From positions 215,867-279,866 of the forward strand of contig MKTZ01000014.1 of NCBI GenBank assembly GCA_001898505.1: a DNA stretch of 64,000 nucleotides. The letters run 5' to 3'. The position numbers and the translations under genes were made by a program. Positions 44,378 through 53,185 of the stretch are shown here, piece by piece; within the stretch, counting starts at the first letter, position 1, and the number at the start of each line of letters is the position of its first letter. Below the pieces are notes generated by a model, which saw only the letters and a list, made by a program, of their open reading frames with translations, did no database searches and was not told the origin of the DNA. The stretch is from Sphingobacteriales bacterium 50-39. Its GTDB lineage: Bacteria; Bacteroidota; Bacteroidia; Chitinophagales; Chitinophagaceae.

Positions 44378-46741
44378 ATGCTCAAAAACTATCTTAAGAT
44401 CGCCATCCGCAGCATCCTGCGGCACAAAGCCTATTCCATTATCAATATTTCAGGTCTTGCTATTGGCATGGCGTCCAGCATCCTGATCCTGTTGTGGGTG
44501 CAGAATGAGCTGAGCTATGACAGGTGGCATAAGCATGGGAGAGAAATCTACCGGATCACGTCGGCCGCGGAAGATTTCAAGACCGCCGTATCGTGTTCGG
44601 GTATGCCGCGGGCTTTTCAGGCGGCGATACCGGCCATAAAGAATACAGTACGCCTCTCGCCTGTTCACAGTACGCTGATTTCGATAGGTGACAAGAAATT
44701 CAAAGAGAACAGGACATTCTATGTGGACAGCACCTTTTTAGATGTCTTTTCCTTTCCGTTGGTGAAAGGGGATGTAAAGACCGCCCTGATGCGTCCCGAT
44801 GGGGTCGTAATTACGGAAGAGCTGGCTACAAAATATTTCGGGAAAGACAATCCGCTGGGAAAGGTGCTGAGGAAGGATAATCGCGAAGATGTGATGGTCA
44901 CGGGAGTGCTGGCGAATATCCCTGACAACTCCCATCTGCAGTTCGATATGCTCCTGCCCTTTTCATCCCCGGCCGCCCAGCGTGACTTGAATTCCAATCC
45001 ATGGGATAATTTCAGCTTCTATGACTATCTCCAGCTCGACGACCATTTCAACGCTACTCCTGCGGCCCTGGCGGGAATAGAGCGTAAGATGAACGATATC
45101 TTCAAAGATCAAAAGACGGGGATCAAGATCGACCTTCGTTTACAGCCCCTGACCCGGATCCATCTATATTCCAATCTGCAGATAGACCTTCCCGGCCATG
45201 GGAATATCCAATATGTAAATATATTTTTTATCGTGGCGATCTTTATCCTGGTGGTGGCCTGTATCAATTTTATGAACCTGGCGACGGCACGTTCGGCAAG
45301 GAGGGCAAAAGAGGTGGGACTGCGTAAAGTGGTCGGCGCCGTAAGAAGGCAATTGGTCGCTCAGTTCTTGGGAGAATCCCTCCTCATCTCTTTCTTCTCG
45401 CTGCTGGTGGCCATGCTCGTGGTATGGCTGGTGCTGCCTTCCTTTGCTGCGCTGGCCGGTAAGACATTGTCCGTGAACTTATGGGATGGGAAACTGTTTC
45501 TGACCCTGATAGGGATCTCATTAGCTACAGGACTTATTTCCGGCAGTTATCCTGCGTTGTTCCTTTCGGGCTTCCAGCCTGTGAAGGTATTGAAGGGCAA
45601 CTTAAGAAGCCTGGGTGGCAATAAGTTTTTCCGCAATGCGCTGGTGGTAGTGCAGTTCGTGGTATCCATCGTCCTGCTCATCGGCACCGTGGTCATTTAT
45701 AATCAGCTACGTTATATCAAGAACAGGAACCTGGGATTTGAGAAGTCCAACCTGGTGTACTTGTACATGCAGGGGAATATGTGGAATAAGAAGCAGGCCA
45801 TGTATGATGAGCTGACGCAAAACCCATTGACCAGTGAGTTTGCCGTTACCGACCAGTTGCCGATCGATATTTACAGCGGTACCATCAATGTCAAGTGGCC
45901 GGGCAAGGACCCCAAAGTGCAGATCGTCTTCCCGTCCCTGCAGGTCAATGAGAGCTTCTTTGATATCTTTCATATGAAGATGCTTAACGGCCGGCCATTC
46001 TCGAAGGATTTCAAGGCGGATACCAGCAATTTTATCCTCAATGAGACCGCGGCCCGTACCATGGGTATGACTGCAGCCAATGCGGTCGGACAGGAGATAT
46101 CCTTCCAGGATGGGAAGGGGACCATTGTCGGGGTGGTGCAAGACTTCAACTTCAAGCCAATTCAGCGCACCATCGAGCCCCTGATCCTTCAGTTGAACCG
46201 ATGGGGCGGGGTCGTCGTCGTGAGGACCCGGCCCGGCAATACGGAAGCTACCATCAAGGCGCTGAGCAGGATAAGCACGCAATTCGATCCTGCCTATCCG
46301 GCGGCCTATGGTTTTCTCGACCAGGACCTGGCCAAGCAATATAAGGGTGAGCAGCAGATGGGCAGCATCTTCAATTTGTTTGCCCTGCTGGCCGTCTTTA
46401 TCTCCTGTCTGGGGCTGTATGGATTGTCGGCATATATGGCCGAACAACGGACCAGGGAGATCGGGGTGCGGAAGGTATTGGGCGCATCGCTCTTCCATAT
46501 CGTCCGGCTGCTGTCGGCAGACTTTACCCGGCTGATCATCGTTGCCATGATCGTTGCCATTCCCCTTGCCTGGTGGGCGGTGAACAAGTGGCTGGAAAGC
46601 TTTGCCTACCATATCCATGTCGGATGGACCGTCTTTCTGCTGGCGCCAATTGCGGCATTGGTCATCGCCTGGCTAACGGTGAGCTATGAGTCTGTGAAGG
46701 CTGGGGTGACGAACCCCGTTAAGAGTTTGCGGTCGGAGTAG
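44378..46741 (+). CDS. FtsX-like/MacB-type ABC permease, double-domain (paralogue 2)
   Basis: A 787-aa membrane permease built like paralogue 1. The entry segment KNYLKIAIRSILRHKAYSII runs into the first helix, then QNELSYDRWHKHGREIYRI. A central helix bundle (about 280-400) has the coupling helix SARRAKEVGLRKVVGAVRRQ, and the C-terminal bundle (about 665-770) has TREIGVRKVLGAS and ends TNPVKSLRSE. It lacks an ATPase partner nearby, as usual in this family. It starts 2 bp after the 18-bp palindrome and is followed at 83 bp by the serine hydrolase gene. Confidence 0.88.
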   Translation: MLKNYLKIAIRSILRHKAYSIINISGLAIGMASSILILLWVQNELSYDRWHKHGREIYRITSAAEDFKTAVSCSGMPRAFQAAIPAIKNTVRLSPVHSTLISIGDKKFKENRTFYVDSTFLDVFSFPLVKGDVKTALMRPDGVVITEELATKYFGKDNPLGKVLRKDNREDVMVTGVLANIPDNSHLQFDMLLPFSSPAAQRDLNSNPWDNFSFYDYLQLDDHFNATPAALAGIERKMNDIFKDQKTGIKIDLRLQPLTRIHLYSNLQIDLPGHGNIQYVNIFFIVAIFILVVACINFMNLATARSARRAKEVGLRKVVGAVRRQLVAQFLGESLLISFFSLLVAMLVVWLVLPSFAALAGKTLSVNLWDGKLFLTLIGISLATGLISGSYPALFLSGFQPVKVLKGNLRSLGGNKFFRNALVVVQFVVSIVLLIGTVVIYNQLRYIKNRNLGFEKSNLVYLYMQGNMWNKKQAMYDELTQNPLTSEFAVTDQLPIDIYSGTINVKWPGKDPKVQIVFPSLQVNESFFDIFHMKMLNGRPFSKDFKADTSNFILNETAARTMGMTAANAVGQEISFQDGKGTIVGVVQDFNFKPIQRTIEPLILQLNRWGGVVVVRTRPGNTEATIKALSRISTQFDPAYPAAYGFLDQDLAKQYKGEQQMGSIFNLFALLAVFISCLGLYGLSAYMAEQRTREIGVRKVLGASLFHIVRLLSADFTRLIIVAMIVAIPLAWWAVNKWLESFAYHIHVGWTVFLLAPIAALVIAWLTVSYESVKAGVTNPVKSLRSE

Positions 46742-46824
46742 CTGTTATTTTCCTATTTTTTTCCTTGCCATTAAACCAGGGGAGTGAATATTCGTCACAG
46801 TGCAAATTCCAACTTTGCGCTGCT

Positions 46825-48237
46825 ATGAAAAAAAATCTACTCTTCTCTTTACTGGGCCTCGCCCTTTATACAACCGTCTTCGCTCAATCTTCCGGGCCAG
46901 GGTCTCGTTCGCGTGAAGACGCTATCCGGGGACTGATGGATACCGCCGATGTGCCGGGGCTTTGTGTCGGGATGGTCCAAAACGGTAGTATCAAATACGT
47001 CAAAGCATTCGGGTATAGGAATGCCGCCTTGCATCAGCTCAATGATACCGCCACCTGTTTTTATGCCGCGAGCCTGGCCAAGTCGTTATTTGCTTACCTG
47101 GTGATGCAGCTGGTACAGGAAAAGGTCATCGATCTGGACAAACCATTGTATACCTATCTGCCCAAGCCATTACCGGATTATGAGAACTATAAGGACCTTG
47201 CGGGGGATGACAGATGGAAACTGATCACGGCCCGTCACTGTCTGGATCATACGACCGGGTTTCCCAACTGGCGGCAATTCAATCCCCATGGCAACAATAA
47301 ATTAGAGATATTCTTCCGGCCCGGGGAGCATTTCGCCTATTCGGGCGAGGGGATCAGTCTCTTGCAGCTGGTGGTGGAGACCGTGACTAAGAAGGGACTG
47401 GAGGAGCTGGCGCAGGAGCGGATATTCAAGCCTTTTGGCATGCGGAGGACAAGCTATGTCTGGCAGCCCGCCTTTGAAAGCGACTATGCCGTAGGGCATG
47501 ATAAGAATGGGGATACCATACCAAAGGTCAGGAACAGGACCGCATACGCGGCGGGTTCGATGGAGACTACCGTAGCGGACTTTTCGAGATTCATGCAGGC
47601 CGTGTTGCTGAGCCGGCGGCTCGATCCGGCATTCCGGCGACAGATGCTGACCCCGCAGGTGCAGGTCGGTGGCTGGAAAGAAGCATCCATCTTCGACTCG
47701 TCCATCGCTGTGCAGAGTAAAGAGATGCACGTAGCATATGGTTTGGGGTGGGGCTTGTTTGCCAGCAGTCGCGGGCCGGCCTTTTTCAAGGAAGGGCATC
47801 TGGATGGATGGGAGCATTATGTGATCGCCTGGCCGGAGGAGAAGTCGGCATTGATCATCCTGTGTAACAGCTCCAACGGAGAAAGCATGTTCAAAGAGCT
47901 GGTGGAAAAGCTTGGGAGGACCACCCTCCCGTGGAAATGGGAGGGCTACTGGCCCTATGGCCCCAATGCAAAGCTGCCCGAGTCGGTGTTGAAGCCAATC
48001 ACCGGCGAGTATGATGGCAAGCTGAAAGCCATTGTGACCCTGGAGGACGGCAGACTGAAAGTAACTTCGCCTACCGTGAATCTTTCCAAGACAAATCTCT
48101 ATGCCATAGATGCAAGCCATTTTTATCTGAAGATCATGGATACGCGTATCGAATTTGTGAAGGACCCTGACGGCAAGATCATAAAGGCCATACTCGATGA
48201 CGAAGGCGAGCATTATGAATTGAAGAAGGTGCGTTGA
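46825..48237 (+). CDS. Exported class C beta-lactamase-family serine hydrolase
   Basis: A 470-aa periplasmic or secreted hydrolase. The start is ATG 46825, directly before the signal peptide (residues 1-21, YTTVFAQ); an upstream ATG would add 20 atypical residues. The active site is S83-x-x-K86 (AASLAKSL); the Tyr motif is YSG in FAYSGEGISLL instead of YSN, and GHLDGWEHYVI occupies the KTG position as H-x-G. An extra C-terminal domain of about 90 residues (GEYDGKLKAIVTLEDGRLKV) follows, typical of esterase or D-aminopeptidase-like relatives. True beta-lactam resistance is unlikely. It ends 1 bp before the convergent PKD adhesin. Confidence 0.88.
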   Translation: MKKNLLFSLLGLALYTTVFAQSSGPGSRSREDAIRGLMDTADVPGLCVGMVQNGSIKYVKAFGYRNAALHQLNDTATCFYAASLAKSLFAYLVMQLVQEKVIDLDKPLYTYLPKPLPDYENYKDLAGDDRWKLITARHCLDHTTGFPNWRQFNPHGNNKLEIFFRPGEHFAYSGEGISLLQLVVETVTKKGLEELAQERIFKPFGMRRTSYVWQPAFESDYAVGHDKNGDTIPKVRNRTAYAAGSMETTVADFSRFMQAVLLSRRLDPAFRRQMLTPQVQVGGWKEASIFDSSIAVQSKEMHVAYGLGWGLFASSRGPAFFKEGHLDGWEHYVIAWPEEKSALIILCNSSNGESMFKELVEKLGRTTLPWKWEGYWPYGPNAKLPESVLKPITGEYDGKLKAIVTLEDGRLKVTSPTVNLSKTNLYAIDASHFYLKIMDTRIEFVKDPDGKIIKAILDDEGEHYELKKVR

Positions 48238-48238
48238 T

Positions 48239-51200
48239 CTATCTCACCAGTATGAAACTTCCCTTGCGGCTAAAGGTGCCGCCGGCCGGACATTCCATCT
48301 CTACAAAATAGACATAGGTGCCCGGGGCGCATTTTTGCCCCTTGTAGGTGCCATCCCAACAGGAGGCGCGATCGCCGGCGATGAAGTCATTGCGCTCGAA
48401 TACTTTTTCACCCCAACGCCCAAAGATGACCATATGCTTCACGATGGAAATGCCTTTTATCATAAAAACATCGTTATTGCCGTCACCATTGGGAGTAAAG
48501 GCGTTGGGAATACGTACATGGCTTTCCTGGCAATCGACCGCTACCACTATCGTATCGGAGACGTGGCAATACTGATTCCACACCTTCAGCACATATTCCG
48601 TAGTGGCAAGAGGCAGACACACCGGTGAGGGACAATTGTAGCAGCTGAGATATTTTTCCGGCGTCCACTGCCAGCGGATGATATCGGAGCTGCCTGCTGC
48701 ATTCAGCGTTGCGTCATAGCCCGCCTCGACCATCACGTCCGGGCCTGCATTGACTGTGGGCAGGGGATGTACCGTCACGACGATGGACTTTGTATGTACA
48801 AAGCATTTATGGTCATCCGAGCCCTGTACCGTATAGGTGATGTCCTGTGCCGGGGTTGCCACCGGGTTGGGAATATCTGTACGATCGAGCCACTGTGTAT
48901 CGTCGATCCATGTATAGAGCGTTTCGCCCATGGCATTCAATTGAAGCGTATCGCCTGCGCAGATCGAGGCTGTGGGTCTGAGCTGCAGGTTGCCCGGTTG
49001 GACCACCTGGATCGTCAGCGGCGCTGTATTCTGGCAACCGATATCGTCTTTTACCGTCAATATATAGTCCGTGGTGACCGTGGGATTCGCGATGGGGTTG
49101 GAGATATTGGGGTCGCTGAGACCCGTGGCCGGACTCCACTGATAGATGCTGCCGCCACTGGCTGTCAATGGCTGAGAGTCGCCCCGGCAAAGCACCGGAC
49201 TGGCGGGAGATATCGTGGCCACCGGGTTGGGTCTGATCTTCACAGGACTTGGTAATGTTGTATCCGTGACGCAGCCTGCATCATTCTGCACCAGCAATGT
49301 CGCTAAATAAGACCCCGCTGTCTGATAACTGTGGCTGGCATTTCCATCGGCGGATGCCACAATACTGCCGTCGCCAAAGTCCCAGGTATAGTTGCTGCCA
49401 TATTGGACATTGGAGAACAGTGTCACCGTATTGCCTATGCATGTCTCCGGGGGAACTTTGGGGATGACCACAGTCGGTTTGCGAATAATCACCGAGTCGA
49501 GATATTCTCCCTGGAGACCATTGTAGGTATAGACCGTAAGCTTGACGATATAGGTTCCCGGTTTCTCGTATACGTGACTTGGATAGTTGACATTACCTGC
49601 CGTATTGCCGTCGCCGAAGTCCCATGCCACCGACACCGCATTGTAGGAAGTATTGGTAAAGGACACCAGCAGGGGGGGACAGCTGCCCGCCACATAGGAG
49701 GAACTGTATTGGAAATGAGAATTGAAATTCCGAACGATGATGGTGACCGGCGTGGCAGTGGAGCTACAGGGTAAGGATGGGTTCGAGGCTGACATCGTCA
49801 CTATATAAGTGCCCGGTACCGTATACGTGTGATAGGGATAAGGGTCCGTAGACGTAGTGCCATCGCCAAAGTCCCACGCATACGTCGTGGAGGTATTTCC
49901 GTAGTCGAGCGTCGTATTGAAGAAGTACACCGTCGTATTGAGATGCACATCAGTGCCCGAAGGATAGAAAGAGGCCCTGGGTCCATTGACCGATACGTAT
50001 TGGGCGCTGGGGACATTGGAAGAACATCCCGCTGCGTCCGTGATCTGCATAGTGACGTAGTAGGCGCCGGGATTGGCGTAGAGGTGCGTGACCTTACCGC
50101 CCTTGGGCTGTGTAAGCGTATTGCCGTCGCCAAAGTTCCATGTCCACGAAAGGATCTTATTATTGGATGTGGACTGGGAAGTATCTTCCAACACCACCGG
50201 GGATTGATAGCATAGCTTATCCGCGTCCACCTTGAACCCGCCTACGGCGCCTTTTATGGCCAGGGGCATGATATTGGTCGTGTCCATACAGCCAAAGCCG
50301 ATGCTTTTGAAGATGAAGCGGAGACCTTGTTCCCCCGTCCTGAAACCCGTGACGGTACCCGAGTAGGCAGTCGTCCATCTGTAATTATAGTAGGGGTCGG
50401 AGCGAACCCCGGTAAAAGTCGTACCATCGCCATATTGTGCGTCAGTAAAAAAATATCCTGTGTAGTAAGAGCCATAGTCATAGACATTGTCGCTTTGGAA
50501 CGGGTTCCTGTCGAAATTGGCAATTTGAATATTGACCGTGGTGTTGCTACAGGCGGCGGATTTGTCGCCCGTGAGCAGAGGACTTTGTTTGAGCAGCACC
50601 TTAGCCGCTCCGTAGACGCCCGATGTTGTCAGGGAGCATGTCCCATTTATAGCGGTTAGCGAAGGAGTATATGTTCCTGTCTTGGTATACGTATGTGTTA
50701 CCTGGGGCTGATTACCGGGAGTGGTGGCCGTCGTGCCGTCTCCGAAGTTCCAGACAAGACTGGTAGCGCCCGACGAGCTCTGTTTAAACGTGACATCTCC
50801 TCTTGTACCATCGCAGGTATTGGTGTGGTCGTCCAGGCGGGGAAAGGGTGGCTTTACCGTTACTGTTTTGGTGATCGTCGTATCACAGCCGCCCACGCTG
50901 CGGGCATACACCTTGGCCGTATAGACACCTTCCGCGCCGTAGCTATGGGACATGCTGGAGGAAGATCCGTAATTGACCGTGCCGTCGCCGAAATCCCAGG
51001 TATAGGAGTTGATGTCCATGGCCGTCGTTGGGTTGGTCGAGAAGGTGGCAGGGGTGTTGCCACACACCGGGTTGGGATTTATGGCGAGGTCCAGCGTGGT
51101 GATTTTGGGATCTATCGTAATGACATTGGAATAGGCCGTGCCTTTACAGCCGCTCTGTGTCACGTAGTTCAGGGTGGCGATGTACTTGCCTGTATTCGGA

Positions 51201-52969
51201 TAGGTATGGGTGGGAGAAGGGTCGGTGGAGGCGGTGCTGCCTGCATCCCCGAATGTCCAGGAGATGGAAGTAAGGGGCTCGGACGACCAGGTGGTGAATG
51301 TCACCGTGATCGGCTGATTGCATACCGCCGGATTGCCCGGGGTGGTATATACTGCTACCGGATTGGGTGGGGGCAGGCTGTTAACCCTAAGGGAGACCGT
51401 TCCCTTACAACCGCTGGCAGTCGTATAGCCCAATGTCACGTTGTAATAGCCCGAGTTCTTGAATCCATGGGTTGGGTTTGGATCTGTCGATGTGCCGCCA
51501 TCGCCAAAGTTCCAGCTGGTGGCCGTCAGTGCTTCCGAAGAGTTGGAGTGGAAGGTGATCGTCATCAGCGAAGAGCATACCGAGAGTACCGCCGGGTCGG
51601 AATAAATATTTACCGTGGGCCTTGTGATACTCACCGACCCAACCGTAGTGGCAGAACAGCCGTCGGCATTCGTTTCCCGGACCCAGACATTGTAATAGCC
51701 ATCGGCAGTATAGGTGTAGGAGGGGTTCTGTGTCGTGCCCGTGATATTGGGATTGTAATAATTTTGATAATTGAAATCCCATTCCCATTTTACAACACCC
51801 GGAGTAGGGTCTTTGAAATTGACTGCTACCGGTGAGCCGCAGGGCGAGGCGATCGTCGATGAGAAGCCGGAGGGGTGGGGGACGTCCTTTACGGATATTG
51901 TTTTGGACTTCGACGCCGGACAGGTGCCGAATGTGTTCCTTAGCTCCACGGTGTGGTCTCCCAGCGAATAGAAATTGGTGTAAAGGCTTCCGTAACTATA
52001 GGATGGGTTGCCGTCGACATACCATTGGCTGTAGTCCGGGGCAGGGGTGCTGGTCGAGGTAAATGTAATAGTGGAGCCAATGCAGATCGGAGAGGGGACC
52101 GAGAAGTCCGTTTTGTAGCTGGCTACGTTGATCGGATTGGACTGGGTGCTGGTGACGGTACAGCCTTCGGAGCTGTGTACCGTCAGGCTCGCCGTATAGA
52201 ATCCGGCCGTGCTGAACGTATGATTGGGGTTGAGGGCCGTCGAACTGGTGCCGTCGCCAAAATCCCATTTGTAATCCAATGTCCCCGGGCCCGTGCTGCT
52301 GTTGGTGAACTGTATGGGGTCCGACACCTGGCAAAGCACCTTCTTATCCGCCGTAAAGCTGGATGTCAGGGCCTGGATTATGGTGACAAGATCCGCCTTG
52401 TGTACGGTAGTATGACAACCGTAGCTATTGGTCACCGTGAGGCTGACCGGCGCCGTCGTCACTGCCGGATAGGTATGAGGCTGCAAGCCTCCGGCATATT
52501 GCGTGGTCGTCGAGCCATCGCCAAAGTCCCATGTATAATAAGATATATTGCCGCTGCCCGGAGTGGCGCTGGGGGTAAAGTTGACCGGCATGCCCAGACA
52601 GGTCTTGGCCGGGGATACGGAAAAATCTACCGTGGGTGGAGAATACACCGTCACCTGCTGTTGATAGCTCGATTGATTGGCTCCGTCCTGGACCGTCAGG
52701 GTCACCGTATAAGTCTTTTCTTCCGTATAGACCGCTCCGCCATCTGTCAGCGTGGAAGTATTGCCGTTGCCAAAATCCCATTTATATGTAGCATTGGCCG
52801 AGGCGCCAAAGGTTTGGTTCTTAAAATTGATGATCACCGGAGAGCAGCCGCCGGTCTTGTCCATGGTAAATCGTGCCGTGAGCTGTGCGGATACGACAAT
52901 GCCGGATAGAAGTAAGGTCAGAAGTAAGCTATATTTTATAAGATAGGTCTTCGCCGGCTGAAGGTGCAT
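48239..52969 (-). CDS. Giant PKD-repeat protein with T9SS type B (gliding-associated) sorting domain
   Basis: A 1576-aa secreted surface protein. Signal peptide about 1-28 (SGIVVSAQ). About sixteen PKD-like domains follow, each with a WDFGDG or close variant (YTWDFGDGS, WNFGDGG, WTFGDAG) and a GxY-V-T-L strand. Near the end are Ig-like/HYR-type units (TAGPDVMVEAGYDATLNAAGS-like, given here only in part). The last about 90 residues are the gliding-motility-associated domain: RIPNAFTPNGDGNNDVF, GRWGEKVFER, SCWDGTYKGQKCAPGTYVYF, and SFILVR. Type B sorting usually attaches proteins to, or releases them at, the cell surface with partner PorP/SprF proteins, none of which are here. Probable adhesin; ligand unknown. 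Confidence 0.92.
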   Translation of the reverse strand: MHLQPAKTYLIKYSLLLTLLLSGIVVSAQLTARFTMDKTGGCSPVIINFKNQTFGASANATYKWDFGNGNTSTLTDGGAVYTEEKTYTVTLTVQDGANQSSYQQQVTVYSPPTVDFSVSPAKTCLGMPVNFTPSATPGSGNISYYTWDFGDGSTTTQYAGGLQPHTYPAVTTAPVSLTVTNSYGCHTTVHKADLVTIIQALTSSFTADKKVLCQVSDPIQFTNSSTGPGTLDYKWDFGDGTSSTALNPNHTFSTAGFYTASLTVHSSEGCTVTSTQSNPINVASYKTDFSVPSPICIGSTITFTSTSTPAPDYSQWYVDGNPSYSYGSLYTNFYSLGDHTVELRNTFGTCPASKSKTISVKDVPHPSGFSSTIASPCGSPVAVNFKDPTPGVVKWEWDFNYQNYYNPNITGTTQNPSYTYTADGYYNVWVRETNADGCSATTVGSVSITRPTVNIYSDPAVLSVCSSLMTITFHSNSSEALTATSWNFGDGGTSTDPNPTHGFKNSGYYNVTLGYTTASGCKGTVSLRVNSLPPPNPVAVYTTPGNPAVCNQPITVTFTTWSSEPLTSISWTFGDAGSTASTDPSPTHTYPNTGKYIATLNYVTQSGCKGTAYSNVITIDPKITTLDLAINPNPVCGNTPATFSTNPTTAMDINSYTWDFGDGTVNYGSSSSMSHSYGAEGVYTAKVYARSVGGCDTTITKTVTVKPPFPRLDDHTNTCDGTRGDVTFKQSSSGATSLVWNFGDGTTATTPGNQPQVTHTYTKTGTYTPSLTAINGTCSLTTSGVYGAAKVLLKQSPLLTGDKSAACSNTTVNIQIANFDRNPFQSDNVYDYGSYYTGYFFTDAQYGDGTTFTGVRSDPYYNYRWTTAYSGTVTGFRTGEQGLRFIFKSIGFGCMDTTNIMPLAIKGAVGGFKVDADKLCYQSPVVLEDTSQSTSNNKILSWTWNFGDGNTLTQPKGGKVTHLYANPGAYYVTMQITDAAGCSSNVPSAQYVSVNGPRASFYPSGTDVHLNTTVYFFNTTLDYGNTSTTYAWDFGDGTTSTDPYPYHTYTVPGTYIVTMSASNPSLPCSSTATPVTIIVRNFNSHFQYSSSYVAGSCPPLLVSFTNTSYNAVSVAWDFGDGNTAGNVNYPSHVYEKPGTYIVKLTVYTYNGLQGEYLDSVIIRKPTVVIPKVPPETCIGNTVTLFSNVQYGSNYTWDFGDGSIVASADGNASHSYQTAGSYLATLLVQNDAGCVTDTTLPSPVKIRPNPVATISPASPVLCRGDSQPLTASGGSIYQWSPATGLSDPNISNPIANPTVTTDYILTVKDDIGCQNTAPLTIQVVQPGNLQLRPTASICAGDTLQLNAMGETLYTWIDDTQWLDRTDIPNPVATPAQDITYTVQGSDDHKCFVHTKSIVVTVHPLPTVNAGPDVMVEAGYDATLNAAGSSDIIRWQWTPEKYLSCYNCPSPVCLPLATTEYVLKVWNQYCHVSDTIVVAVDCQESHVRIPNAFTPNGDGNNDVFMIKGISIVKHMVIFGRWGEKVFERNDFIAGDRASCWDGTYKGQKCAPGTYVYFVEMECPAGGTFSRKGSFILVR

Positions 52970-53061
52970 GGTTTAGGAAGTAGACTAAATGTCTGACATT
53001 GTGGATACAATATAGAGATTACCCCTGTAAATATCAAGTACGTAGGCGAGCATTCATCTGC

Positions 53062-53148
53062 CGGACACCAGTAGTATCGAAAGCGAACAGTCGTACAGGT
53101 TGTATGATATGTAATTTGCTAGCAGTCATCTGGTTGTGGAACCGGCAC
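53062..53148 (+). promoter_or_regulatory. Conserved upstream element of FtsX-like permease 3
   Basis: Blocks matching permease 2: CGGACACC (53062-53069) and CGAACAGT (53084-53091), 22 bp apart; GTAATTTGCT (53111-53120); and CGGCAC followed by six T (53143-53154). The GTAATT-to-GGCAC distance is 33 bp in both, and GGCAC to ATG is 42 here against 41 there. The blocks are far better kept than the bases between them. The rest of the 216-bp gap back to the PKD gene shows nothing further. Confidence 0.5.
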
Positions 53149-53185
53149 TTTTTTAGTGCTTTTGTCTGTACCATAAAACTTTCCC

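Noticed and set aside
46825..48237. Beta-lactam resistance enzyme
   Set aside because: The Tyr motif is YSG and the KTG site is replaced, with an added C-terminal domain, as in esterase-type relatives.
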